Shown piece after piece: positions 44,586 to 53,180 of a DNA stretch of 64,000 bases. The translations under genes were made by a program, and so were the position numbers. The stretch is from positions 1-64,000 of the IMG/VR virus record IMGVR_UViG_3300009502_000046, one strand, 5' to 3'. Positions within the stretch are counted from its first letter, which is position 1, and every line of letters starts with the position of its first letter. The stretch is from a virus. The notes under the pieces were generated by a model. It saw nothing but the letters and a program-made list of their open reading frames with translations. It made no database searches and was not told where the DNA came from.

Positions 44586-44843
44586 ATGAAAACGTATTTT
44601 GTTGTCAATGAAAAAGAAAAAGACGAGTTTGAAAAGAAATATCAGGCACCATATGGTCTGCATACATGCCCTAATTTTGATTTTGAAGAATCAGCCGTTG
44701 GTTTTGTAGAAACATCTCCATATAAAGGACGAAACGATCTTATCGTAGAACGATGGGAAAATGGTGAGTGTACAGTTGTATATCGTGGTATTTGGTATAC
44801 GACAGAATTGGACATGATGGATGAAAATAGAATTTTAAACTAA
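44586..44843 (+). CDS. Hypothetical protein
   Basis: 85 residues, beta-rich and acidic (MKTYFVVNEKEKDEFEKKY, TSPYKGRNDLIVERWENGE). AAAGGAAC site; terminator follows. Unknown. Confidence 0.7.
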   Translation: MKTYFVVNEKEKDEFEKKYQAPYGLHTCPNFDFEESAVGFVETSPYKGRNDLIVERWENGECTVVYRGIWYTTELDMMDENRILN

Positions 44844-44857
44844 TTAAGGAAAACGAG

Positions 44858-44889
44858 AGGTGTGGCATTTGTTTGCCACACCTTTTTCT
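44858..44889 (+). terminator. Intrinsic terminator
   Basis: AGGTGTGGCA and TGCCACACCT hairpin with five T. Confidence 0.9.
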
Positions 44890-44905
44890 GTTTTAGGTAA
44901 GACAT

Positions 44906-45196
44906 ATGGTAACATATCTTAAAAAAGAAGAAATATATCCATTTTTTGGATTAGCAAAAAATGGTCAAGTGTTTGTTCAAGAAGGATTACCAAAGAAGGT
45001 AAACGAATTTGTTATAGAACATGAACAATATCATATCACTGATATGATAGCAAAATGGTGGGTATGGCGTGAGATTAAGGCTAATTGTTATGCTGGTATA
45101 AGGCATCCGGTTGGGTTCTTTCATACATTATACTTAACATTGAGTAGTTGGGATAGAATAAAATTATACATAAAAAGATCACAAGACGGAATATAG
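44906..45196 (+). CDS. HExxH-type zincin-like protein
   Basis: 96 residues. FVIEHEQYHITDMI is an HExxH motif and EIKANCYAGI could give the third ligand, as in phage minigluzincins. A short hydrophobic C-terminal stretch may touch the membrane. Protease role inferred from the motif. Confidence 0.7.
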   Translation: MVTYLKKEEIYPFFGLAKNGQVFVQEGLPKKVNEFVIEHEQYHITDMIAKWWVWREIKANCYAGIRHPVGFFHTLYLTLSSWDRIKLYIKRSQDGI

Positions 45197-45230
45197 AAAT
45201 AGGACGTTTTCGGAATTTGGAGGAAAATAG

Positions 45231-48200
45231 ATGAATAAAGGAATAGAAAATTCACAATTGAGTGAAATGGCAAAAAGAATATTTTTGGATTTGTATAGTT
45301 TCAGTGATGAAACTATTGACGATACATTCAAACGGGTTTCAAAAGAATTTGGTAACGATGATGATGCTAAATTAGCATATGACTTAATGAAGAAAAATAT
45401 ATGGCGTCCATCAACACCGATATTTTTTAATTCGGGGTCAACGAAAAAGATTTTTTCGGCATGTTGGGTGGTAAACCTTGATGATAGTATGGATAGTATA
45501 TATGATGTAGCAAATGTTGCAAGAAAAATCTTTCAGAGCGGTGCTGGCATTGGTATTCCTATTGGCAAGTTGCGTGAAAAGGAAGCTAATATATATGAAG
45601 GTCAGGAGAAAACTGATAATGTTCCCAGCGGACGTTCAAGCGGCCCAATATCATTTATGACATTATTTGATGCTGTTGGGGCAACAACAAAATCTGGTGG
45701 TAGAGCAAGACGAGCAGCTATTATGTGTGCTATGCCCATAAACCATCCTGATATTATGGAATTTATCGAATGTAAAAGTGTTGATGGTGTGTTGTCAAAT
45801 ATGAATATATCTGTATCTGTTACAGATGACTTTATGCAAGCATTCAAAGATAATATACCATATTCTTTGATATCACCCGCCAATGGCCCTGTAAAGGAAA
45901 TAAATGCTAGAGTTATTTGGGATAAGATTGTTGATATGGCACACAAGACTGCCGACCCTGGCGTTTTGTTTATTGATACTATCAACAAATTCAATCCTCT
46001 GAAAAAAATATTGAAAATTGATTGCACAAATCCTTCGTTGAGGGCAGGAACAAAGGTTATTACTGATGGTGGTATATATCCGATAGAACAATTAGAAAAC
46101 AAAAAATTTCTTGTTATAAATCAAAAGGGTGAATATTCACCAGCAAAATGCTTTTTATCAGGAAAAGAGAAAGAATTGTTTGAAATAACATTAATGGGAG
46201 GTAAAAAGTATTATTCAACTGCCGAACATAAATGGCCAGTGTTGAATAACAACATATATGAAAAAAGACAGACAACCGACCTCAAATCAGGCGATTACCT
46301 ACCTATTGTAAGAATGAATTCTCTTGGATATGGTGTGAAGGGCAATTATGATGATGGTTTCGTTATTGGATGGAATCTAGGAGATGGATGGATAACAGAT
46401 AGAAAGGATAATGGTAAACGTCAGTATGGGTTTATATTTAGTAATGAAGATATTGAAAATGGAATATATGATAGGGTGATGAAAAAAATAACATCAATAA
46501 CAAATAAAGTATATAATCCTTCAAAGATAGATGGTTGCATTGAATTTAATACAACAAATAATGATTTAGATACTTTCTTTAGGTCGTATGGTGTTGATAA
46601 AAAATCAACTGGGATGCCTTCTAGTGTATGGACAACAGCATCAGAGGAATTTAGAAAAGGGTTGATTGACGGTTTATTTTCATCAGATGGTTATGTCGAT
46701 AAATCTGGAAGCCGATGTGTTTTTTGCAGTAGTAATTATAAATTAGCATCAGATGTTTCAGAAATATTAGGATTTTATGGAATCAAAACAAGATTAACAG
46801 AGTCAACATCATCTAATATATCGTTTCCAAATGGAAAATTATATGGCAGAGCTTATACTAGATATTTCGTACAATTGTTCACATCATCATTGATGCATTT
46901 TAGAGACATATTTACTCTTTCAAATAATAGGAAAAATGAGTTGATGTGGATGAAAAAATCATTAAATAAAGGTGGAATGGTATATGATAATATTAAAATA
47001 AAGAGTATAACCAAAACAGATATAAAAGAAGATGTGTGGGATATTAGTGTTTTTGATGATACACATACTTTTAAACTTTCTCATGTGATCACAGGAAATT
47101 GCGGCGAACAGCCTTTGATTCCATATACATCTTGTAATTTGAGTTCAATCAATTTACATAGATTTTGTAGTAATGATGGATATAATTTTGATGGACTATA
47201 TAAAACAGCATACAATGTTACAAGATTGATGGATAATCTTATTGATAATATGGAATTTCCAGATGAACGGTTCAAAATTAATGTATTGAAGTATCGTCCA
47301 ATAGGTGTTGGTATTATGGGGTTGGCGGACACTTTATATGAAATGGGTTTGCCATATGATGATAAAGAAGGACAGATATTTGCTGAAAAATGTATGAAGA
47401 TTGTTACTACAGCCAGCTTAGAGGCTAGTTCTGATATAGCAAAGGAAAAAGGAACATTTACTGATTATAAACTTGTAGAAGATGATGTTTTAGAAATTGT
47501 ATCTTCTTTTATTGATGACCCATCAGTATTAGAAAAAATTAAAAAATATGGTTTGAGAAATTGTCAACACACAACGGTGGCGCCAACCGGAAGTATTGCT
47601 TTATCATGTGATTGTTCATATGGTATGGAACCGAGTTTTGGTTTAGTATTTCAAAAAAGATTGGTTGAATCTGGTGATACATATATTTTAGTCAATCCAA
47701 TATTCAAAAAGAAGTATGAAAACGAATCATGGTATACACCTGAAATGATTGAGAAAATCGTTCAAAACGGAGGGTCATTGAAGGGTATTAGAGGAATACC
47801 AAAAGAAGTACGTGAAGTATTTGTTGTTGCTCATGATATTAAAGCTAAGGATAGAATTGATATGCAGTCTGTATTACAAAAACACGTATCGACTGCCATT
47901 AGTAGCACGACAAATTTACCATCCACAACAACAAGGGATGAAATATCTGAAATATATAGATATGCTTATCAAAAAGGACTGAAAGGTGTTACAATTTATA
48001 GGGATGGTTCTAAAAAATTGCAACCCATTTCTTTTTCAAATAAAGAGAAAGTAGAGGTTGTTCCTAATTTTAAACGACCTACAAAATTATTAGCAGTTAG
48101 ACATGAAGTTGAAACCGGCAATGGTAAAATGTATATCATCGTATCAACACATGATGGCAAACCTGTAGAAGTTTTTCTTTCAATGGGTAAATCTGGACAA

Positions 48201-48533
48201 TTATTCAATAGTTTTTGTGAGGGTCTTGGAAGAACCGTATCCATTGCGTTACAACACGGAACGCCGGTAGCGGCAATCATCAAAACCCTTGAAGGAATAA
48301 ATTCAGACCGTCCTAATTGGTTCAGGTTTGAGGAAACAGATAAAAAGCCAACACAAATATTGTCGATTCCAGATGCTATAGCAAAATTATTGGAACGATA
48401 TTACCTGAATGATAATAAAATCATCAATGTTGAATCAGAAGGTGAATTATGTCTAAAATGTGGTAGATATGCTGTTATACCTTTTGAAGGATGCCATATA
48501 TGCACATCATGTAATGATAGTCGGTGCGGATAA
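45231..48533 (+). CDS. nrdJ: Class II (B12-dependent) ribonucleotide reductase NrdJ with intein
   Basis: 1100 codons (GGAGG site). The extein of about 745 residues has ATP-cone-less NrdJ features: WRPSTPIFFNSG, GAGIGIPIGKLR, DCTNP joined to CGEQPLIPYTSCNLSSINL, CQHTTVAPTGSIAL and a C-terminal TSCPD part ending in four cysteines (CLKCGRY...CTSCNDSRC). It makes dNTPs from NTPs using adenosylcobalamin without oxygen. A 355-residue intein interrupts it in front of the active-site cysteine. No small subunit gene is needed. Confidence 0.95.
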   Translation: MNKGIENSQLSEMAKRIFLDLYSFSDETIDDTFKRVSKEFGNDDDAKLAYDLMKKNIWRPSTPIFFNSGSTKKIFSACWVVNLDDSMDSIYDVANVARKIFQSGAGIGIPIGKLREKEANIYEGQEKTDNVPSGRSSGPISFMTLFDAVGATTKSGGRARRAAIMCAMPINHPDIMEFIECKSVDGVLSNMNISVSVTDDFMQAFKDNIPYSLISPANGPVKEINARVIWDKIVDMAHKTADPGVLFIDTINKFNPLKKILKIDCTNPSLRAGTKVITDGGIYPIEQLENKKFLVINQKGEYSPAKCFLSGKEKELFEITLMGGKKYYSTAEHKWPVLNNNIYEKRQTTDLKSGDYLPIVRMNSLGYGVKGNYDDGFVIGWNLGDGWITDRKDNGKRQYGFIFSNEDIENGIYDRVMKKITSITNKVYNPSKIDGCIEFNTTNNDLDTFFRSYGVDKKSTGMPSSVWTTASEEFRKGLIDGLFSSDGYVDKSGSRCVFCSSNYKLASDVSEILGFYGIKTRLTESTSSNISFPNGKLYGRAYTRYFVQLFTSSLMHFRDIFTLSNNRKNELMWMKKSLNKGGMVYDNIKIKSITKTDIKEDVWDISVFDDTHTFKLSHVITGNCGEQPLIPYTSCNLSSINLHRFCSNDGYNFDGLYKTAYNVTRLMDNLIDNMEFPDERFKINVLKYRPIGVGIMGLADTLYEMGLPYDDKEGQIFAEKCMKIVTTASLEASSDIAKEKGTFTDYKLVEDDVLEIVSSFIDDPSVLEKIKKYGLRNCQHTTVAPTGSIALSCDCSYGMEPSFGLVFQKRLVESGDTYILVNPIFKKKYENESWYTPEMIEKIVQNGGSLKGIRGIPKEVREVFVVAHDIKAKDRIDMQSVLQKHVSTAISSTTNLPSTTTRDEISEIYRYAYQKGLKGVTIYRDGSKKLQPISFSNKEKVEVVPNFKRPTKLLAVRHEVETGNGKMYIIVSTHDGKPVEVFLSMGKSGQLFNSFCEGLGRTVSIALQHGTPVAAIIKTLEGINSDRPNWFRFEETDKKPTQILSIPDAIAKLLERYYLNDNKIINVESEGELCLKCGRYAVIPFEGCHICTSCNDSRCG
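46035..47099 (+). mobile_element. Intein with LAGLIDADG endonuclease in NrdJ
   Basis: Residues 269-623 of the NrdJ frame. The first residue is Ser (SLRAGTKVITDGG), block B is STAEHKWPV, and the two dodecapeptides are VIGWNLGDGWITD and LIDGLFSSDGYVD. The end is HTFKLSHVITGN followed by Cys+1. The penultimate residue is Gly where His is usual. Splicing restores NP-CGEQP in the catalytic site. Confidence 0.92.
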
Positions 48534-48552
48534 ATTAAGTGAGGTATTTGAT

Positions 48553-48819
48553 ATGTTTGATGATATTTTAGATGATAAAAAAGATGATAAAAAGATGTGG
48601 GTTTTTTATGTTAAGAGTGTAAGTAAGGACAGTAATGGCATGCCACTTGTCAATATTAGCATTGACTCTGTAAGTTCAAAACTTGATAACGGATATGTAT
48701 TAGAAGATGGTAGATTTATCAACAAAGAACAAGTGATAAATGAAATAACACCAACAAATAAAGAAAGTATAAATGATGTAAACAATGCTGCAATATTTGT
48801 TGAGAATTTAAAAACTTGA
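48553..48819 (+). CDS. Small acidic protein
   Basis: 88 residues from the ATG at 48553 (GAGGT site); an upstream frame overlaps nrdJ. Acidic-basic start (MFDDILDDKKDDKKMW). Unknown. Confidence 0.65.
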   Translation: MFDDILDDKKDDKKMWVFYVKSVSKDSNGMPLVNISIDSVSSKLDNGYVLEDGRFINKEQVINEITPTNKESINDVNNAAIFVENLKT

Positions 48820-48844
48820 CTTTAGTATAAAAAAATGTTAGGAT
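48816..48844 (+). promoter_or_regulatory. Early promoter
   Basis: TTGACT and TAGGAT, 17-bp spacer, TGn before the -10. Confidence 0.6.
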
Positions 48845-48867
48845 AAAATAAAAAAGAGGAAAATGTT

Positions 48868-49140
48868 ATGTGGAATAAAATTGTGGCATGGATTGTTATT
48901 GTTGTTATGTGTTTATCAATGGTTGCCTGTGGTAGTTCAAAGGTGATTGATGGTGTTACATATGAAACATATGGCTTATTCAACAAAAATGAAGAAAAAG
49001 ACGATAATATCAAATATAAAACCATTATCGGCAATGTTGTATGGGGCATCATTTTGTTTGAAACCATTGTAGCTCCAGTGTATTTTTTCGGATTTTCACT
49101 TTATGAACCAATTGAAAAGAAAACAAAAACAGCCAAATAA
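48868..49140 (+). CDS. Lipoprotein with second membrane span
   Basis: 90 residues. A signal sequence with lipobox (IVVMCLSMVACGSSK, Cys at about 18) and a second hydrophobic stretch (VVWGIILFETIVAPVYFFGF). Such small phage lipoproteins often block superinfection; here that is only a guess. GAGG site. Confidence 0.75.
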   Translation: MWNKIVAWIVIVVMCLSMVACGSSKVIDGVTYETYGLFNKNEEKDDNIKYKTIIGNVVWGIILFETIVAPVYFFGFSLYEPIEKKTKTAK

Positions 49141-49163
49141 AATTGAAAGGTAGTTTATACTAC

Positions 49164-49241
49164 ATGAGTATAATGTTAAATGAGAACAGCGGCAGTAGAG
49201 TATGGTTTTCATCGGATTATCATTTTGATCATATTTTTTGA
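49164..49241 (+). pseudogene. Duplicated 5' end of the phosphoesterase gene
   Basis: 25 codons reading MSIMLNENSGSRVWFSSDYH and FDHIF then stop. It repeats, with several silent changes, the start of the gene at 49896. The HNH gene lies between the two copies. It keeps the intact DYHFDH metal motif that the second copy has lost. Confidence 0.75.
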
Positions 49242-49249
49242 AATATTTT

Positions 49250-49257
49250 TATAAATA
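49250..49257 (+). promoter_or_regulatory. T4-type late promoter octamer
   Basis: TATAAATA 31 bp before the HNH endonuclease ATG, like the octamers at the GIY-YIG genes. Confidence 0.65.
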
Positions 49258-49287
49258 GTGTATATCAAATTAAAAGGGGAAATATAC

Positions 49288-49875
49288 ATGAATAATAAAA
49301 AATTCTTTGGAAAAGATAATTCAAATTATAAACACGGAAAAACGGTAAAAGGGTATAAAGATTTGTGTGTCTGTGGAAGAGAAAAAGATGTAAGAGCCAA
49401 ACAATGTTCGTTATGCGCACATAGAGGGTATCCGAAAGAAAAAGAAAAATTTAGAGAAGAACAATTGAAATTGATAATTGAAAATATTCAACACCACAAC
49501 TCTTTTCTTGAATTATCTAAAGTAATCGGAGTTCCTAGAAAAACAATTAAAATCATAACCGACACATATAATATAGAAATAGGGCATTTCAAACCATGTG
49601 CTCAACGGCCAACATCATTTGAAGATATTTTTAAAAATGACGGCGGAGTTAGAAGCGGCAAAGTAAAAAATTATATAATCAAACATAATATATTAGAATA
49701 TAAATGTGATATATGTGGATTGAATGGCGAGAGGATGGGCAATAAATTGACATTACATTTAGATCATAAAGACGGTGTATGCGGTAATAATACAATTGAA
49801 AATTTAAGATTTTTATGCCCAAATTGTCATGAACAAACAGATACAAATAAAGGCAAAAACAAGAAATATCATTAA
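49288..49875 (+). CDS. HNH homing endonuclease
   Basis: 195 residues from the ATG at 49288 (AAAGGGG site). An N-terminal cysteine-rich part (CVCGREK...QCSLCAHRGY) and an HTH (VIGVPRKTIKIIT) precede the HNH core: CDICGLN, LHLDHKDGVCGNNTIENLRF and CPNCHEQTDT. It is inserted between a duplicated gene start and the damaged phosphoesterase gene, so it is a mobile element that has altered its target. Confidence 0.92.
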   Translation: MNNKKFFGKDNSNYKHGKTVKGYKDLCVCGREKDVRAKQCSLCAHRGYPKEKEKFREEQLKLIIENIQHHNSFLELSKVIGVPRKTIKIITDTYNIEIGHFKPCAQRPTSFEDIFKNDGGVRSGKVKNYIIKHNILEYKCDICGLNGERMGNKLTLHLDHKDGVCGNNTIENLRFLCPNCHEQTDTNKGKNKKYH

Positions 49876-49895
49876 ATTTAACGAAAGGACGCATA

Positions 49896-50401
49896 ATGAG
49901 TATTATGTTGAATGAGAATAGTGGTAGTCGGGTATGGTTTTCATCCGACTATCACTGACCGATTTTGACCATTTTAATATTATTAGATATTGTGATAGAC
50001 CTTTTGTAACGGTTGAAGAAATGAATGCAGAAATTATACGAAGACACAATGAGGTCGTAAAGAAAACGGATATTGTGTTTTGTTTAGGCGACATATCATT
50101 CAATCATTCTCTTGACCATCTTCATAAAATGAATGGAACGTTTATTACAGTTCGTGGTAATCACGATGATAGGCATGTGAAGAAAATATCACCAGCAGAC
50201 CTTGTTGTTGAATACTATAAGATACGTCTTTTATGCCTACATAAGCCCGACAATATATATGGTAATTTTAATTTGAATGTATGTGGCCATGTTCATCAAC
50301 ATTGGATTTATCGAAAAGATATAAATGCTTTGAATGTTGGTGTTGATGTTCATGATTTTTATCCGGTGTCATTAGACCAAGTATTAAAGTATTGTAAATA
50401 A
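49896..50401 (+). pseudogene. Metallophosphoesterase gene disrupted by an 8-bp insertion
   Basis: The ATG at 49896 (GAAAGGA site) reads MSIMLNENSGSRVWFSSDYH and hits a stop. Dropping 8 bp (49956-49963) restores FDHFNIIRYCDRPFVTVEEM and a 165-residue calcineurin-like phosphoesterase. Its further motifs are VFCLGDISFNH, FITVRGNHDD and CGHVHQHW. Without that repair the first metal motif (DxH) is lost; an out-of-frame ATG at 49934 could still give a 155-residue product. Confidence 0.8.
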
Positions 50402-50409
50402 AGGAAATT

Positions 50410-50745
50410 ATGAGAAAAGAATTAGGAAAAATAGAAAAGATAGAATTTGGGGTAGGCGGATATCAAGACGCTTGTATTGGATTACATATTACTTTATCCG
50501 GTGAAGGATGGGGGGTAGGTGCATCAAAAGAAGCATGGGATGCAAATATGATTGTGTGGTCAGAATATTGTAAATGGACGGAAGAAGATAGGTCAAAACA
50601 GTATGATGAAATTGTTCGATATATTTCAGACCTTCTTCATGAAGCAAAAGTATCAAATATAACACAATTGAAGGGTAAACCAGTCGAAGCTACATTTGAT
50701 GGTCTTATGTTGGTATCTTGGCGTATATTGACGGAGGTTTTATAA
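50410..50745 (+). CDS. Conserved phage protein, unknown function
   Basis: 111 residues with the widespread pattern GGYQDACIGLHITLSGEGWG, WTEEDRSKQYDEIVRYISDL, LKGKPVEATFDGLML and SWRILTEVL. Seen in many phages without known role. AAGGAAAT site. Confidence 0.82.
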   Translation: MRKELGKIEKIEFGVGGYQDACIGLHITLSGEGWGVGASKEAWDANMIVWSEYCKWTEEDRSKQYDEIVRYISDLLHEAKVSNITQLKGKPVEATFDGLMLVSWRILTEVL

Positions 50746-50748
50746 AAT

Positions 50749-51021
50749 ATGAAAATATTTGGATTGAAATTTTTTGAAAAAGATGATATAAAGAGTTGTG
50801 GATGTGGATGTGGTTGTTCTATTGATGGCGGCCCAAATATTGGCGAAATATGGAATTATGTATCAGCGGATCCATTTTTTGCGCCAGCAGAAGTTGTGAT
50901 AGTTGATAAAATTGCCGGATATGTTAGATATAATCTATTGACAGGCACCACACCAATGAGTATGAGCATCAAATCGTTTATAACAGTGTATAAAAAGGGG
51001 AGATTGAATGGAAATGGTTAG
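50749..51021 (+). CDS. Small protein with cysteine cluster
   Basis: 90 residues; CGCGCGCS near the start (about 18-25) could bind metal, then a beta-rich part like SH3 barrels (GEIWNYVSADPFFAPAEVVI). Overlaps the next gene by 14 bp. Confidence 0.65.
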   Translation: MKIFGLKFFEKDDIKSCGCGCGCSIDGGPNIGEIWNYVSADPFFAPAEVVIVDKIAGYVRYNLLTGTTPMSMSIKSFITVYKKGRLNGNG

Positions 51022-51313
51022 ACAACTGAATGGGTCGGAAATTGCAGATGAATTGGGTATTACACGACAGGCCGTATCAAATATTTTAAAACGAGCAATG
51101 AGGAAATTTTATATACAAGCAAGGAAGTTGGATGCCGAGTGGGGGCCGTTTGAATGTTCATGTGCTATGATGCGAATGTTAAAAGTTGATAATAATGCAG
51201 AGGAAATTAAAAAGTTTTATATGTTGTTTCCACCTGATATTAGGGATGAAATTGAACAGGATGCTTTAGACAATCATGTATCAAAAAAAACAAGAGAGGA
51301 ATATTCACAATGA
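51008..51313 (+). CDS. Sigma-70 region 4-like HTH protein
   Basis: 101 residues. NGSEIADELGITRQAVSNIL and KRAMRKFY match the HTH of sigma region 4. The rest is helical. T4 uses a separate region-4-like partner (gp33) for late promoters; this could play such a role but no direct evidence is seen. Confidence 0.75.
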   Translation: MEMVRQLNGSEIADELGITRQAVSNILKRAMRKFYIQARKLDAEWGPFECSCAMMRMLKVDNNAEEIKKFYMLFPPDIRDEIEQDALDNHVSKKTREEYSQ

Positions 51314-51498
51314 ATCCCTGTCTAACACGTTGTATTGATTGTGCTTTTTCAGAAGAAATACCAAAAAGATTAAAATGTAATCATGGATTTTTCAATGTAA
51401 AAATTACCGATGGTATTTTATTAGTTCCAATGGATTCAGATTGTGTTTTATATGAACCTAAAAATATAACATCGGAGAAAAAATATGAAAAAGAATAA
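51310..51498 (+). CDS. Small cysteine-containing protein
   Basis: 62 residues: MNPCLTRCIDCAFSEEI, RLKCNHGFF and DSDCVLYEP, four to five cysteines. It resembles the small zinc proteins at 25517 and 53177. Overlaps both neighbours. Confidence 0.7.
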   Translation: MNPCLTRCIDCAFSEEIPKRLKCNHGFFNVKITDGILLVPMDSDCVLYEPKNITSEKKYEKE

Positions 51499-51625
51499 AG
51501 AGAAAAAAATTGAAAAAGAAGTAAAAAAAGAAGTAAAAAACATTCCACTAACAACCAGCCTTCTATCACCAGAAAAAGCACAAGAAATCATTATAAAAAT
51601 ATTAAATCGTTGGGAAATAAAATGA
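51485..51625 (+). CDS. Small charged protein
   Basis: 46 residues: very basic coil (MKKNKEKKIEKEVKKEVKN), then helix. Starts inside the upstream gene (GGAG site) and its TGA overlaps the primase ATG. Confidence 0.55.
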   Translation: MKKNKEKKIEKEVKKEVKNIPLTTSLLSPEKAQEIIIKILNRWEIK

Positions 51626-52602
51626 TATTACACCAAACAATTACAGATTTTCTTTCACAATATGGCACGATATATGTGAAAGGAAATTCTATTGGATCTC
51701 GTTGTCCTCTTTGTGGTGATAGTAAGAAATCAAAACTCAAACGAAGATTTAGTGTAACATATGATAATGGTTGTGCATTTTATAACTGTTTCAATTGCGG
51801 TCGAACAGGAACCTTTGCTGAGCTAGTATCAGAATTAAAAGGCATTCCCATAGGTGAGGCAATACGTGAAGTCGAAACAATTGAATTTGATGATATAAAA
51901 AAAACATTGACCAAAGCCGTTTCCGCCGTAAAAGTAATACCGGAAGAACAAAATCTTACTTCTATTTTAGATGATTGTATATCAGTAGATTCCAATGTTT
52001 CTAGTTATTTTGATAAACAATATCAAAAAATTTTAGTATCATTTTTGGATTCCAGAAAAATCCCATTAGACTATAAAATTTTTATTGCCAATAAAGGGGA
52101 ATACAAAGGACGATATATAATTCCTGTATATCATGGTAATGAAATTGTATATTTTCAAGGTCGGGCAATGGATGATACAGTTGAACCAAGATTTAAAAAT
52201 CCGTTGATTGAAAAAACCGGCATTATAATGAATATTGATTATTTCAAACGAGATAAATTTATTATTGTTACAGAAGGTGTTATAGATGCTATGATGGTTG
52301 AAGATCATCAAGGAACATGTGTATTAGGCGGCAGTATATCAGATGATTTTCTTATAGAACTATACAAATACACAGACAAAGGTATCATTATTGCTGTTGA
52401 TACTGATGAACGTGGCGAAAAGGAAAGAAATAAACTTATTGAGTCAAGTAAATATGGCAAATTACTCAAATATTTTATTCCACCAGATGAAATTAAGGAT
52501 TTGAATGAGTTCAAGAAAAAACGGAATATACCAAACATGTATGATTATGTAACTAATAAATGTATAGATTACTGGACATTATCAGTTCATAAGTCAATAT
52601 AA
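51622..52602 (+). CDS. DnaG/gp61-like primase
   Basis: 326 residues from the ATG at 51622. A zinc finger (SRCPLCGDS...FYNCFNCGRTG, about 25-60) and a TOPRIM core with IIVTEGVIDAMMV, CVLGGSISD and IIIAVDTDERGEKE. It lays RNA primers for lagging-strand synthesis. No helicase gene is in this window. Terminator follows. Confidence 0.9.
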   Translation: MILHQTITDFLSQYGTIYVKGNSIGSRCPLCGDSKKSKLKRRFSVTYDNGCAFYNCFNCGRTGTFAELVSELKGIPIGEAIREVETIEFDDIKKTLTKAVSAVKVIPEEQNLTSILDDCISVDSNVSSYFDKQYQKILVSFLDSRKIPLDYKIFIANKGEYKGRYIIPVYHGNEIVYFQGRAMDDTVEPRFKNPLIEKTGIIMNIDYFKRDKFIIVTEGVIDAMMVEDHQGTCVLGGSISDDFLIELYKYTDKGIIIAVDTDERGEKERNKLIESSKYGKLLKYFIPPDEIKDLNEFKKKRNIPNMYDYVTNKCIDYWTLSVHKSI

Positions 52603-52613
52603 AGATTCGATGA

Positions 52614-52642
52614 CCATCAGTTTAATTGCTGATGGTTTTTTT
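52614..52642 (+). terminator. Intrinsic terminator
   Basis: CCATCAG and CTGATGG hairpin followed by seven T. Confidence 0.88.
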
Positions 52643-52672
52643 GCATATATTGAAAAAATTCTTTACAAAGTG

Positions 52673-52680
52673 TATAAATA
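52673..52680 (+). promoter_or_regulatory. T4-type late promoter octamer
   Basis: TATAAATA 33 bp before the 52713 gene, right after the primase terminator. Confidence 0.7.
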
Positions 52681-52712
52681 ACCATATGAAAACTATGTTG
52701 GAGGAATCTCAT

Positions 52713-53180
52713 ATGAAATTGACACTTATAGGCGATGATTTTGTTGTTATAAATGAACAAAATATAGAAGAATTATCTAAAAAATTAGATAGAAAAATAC
52801 ATCTTATCAAACTTAATTTTACGGAACCTACCAGAGATAGGATACTTTTTGTTATAAATACCTTTGTAAAAACAAACAGATATGTTATTTCTAATAATAT
52901 ACGATTTTATAATGATGTATTGAAGACAACAGGAAAAAAATATTATATTGAGAATGAAGTCGGGGCAAATCTTATATCATACCTTAGAAAAAATAACAAA
53001 ATTTTAGTGAATTTCAATAATTTGAGAAAAAACGAATCGGATGTGATGTTAGATGAAAAAATATTATTAGATTTATTGCGAAATGTCGAAGTGATACAGA
53101 TTTCAAAAGAAGTGTATTGTAAATATGTAAATATATTCAATACATGGGATGGAAACATAGTAATGGAGAAAACAACATGA
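52713..53180 (+). CDS. Hypothetical protein
   Basis: 155 residues from the ATG at 52713 (GGAGG site), starting MKLTLIGDDFVVINEQNIEE. Alpha/beta with many Asn and Lys. First gene of a late unit. Unknown. Confidence 0.7.
   Translation: MKLTLIGDDFVVINEQNIEELSKKLDRKIHLIKLNFTEPTRDRILFVINTFVKTNRYVISNNIRFYNDVLKTTGKKYYIENEVGANLISYLRKNNKILVNFNNLRKNESDVMLDEKILLDLLRNVEVIQISKEVYCKYVNIFNTWDGNIVMEKTT

Noticed and set aside
48460-48552. N-terminal extension of the 48553 gene into nrdJ
   Set aside because: It overlaps the NrdJ zinc end and the internal ATG has the good ribosome site.
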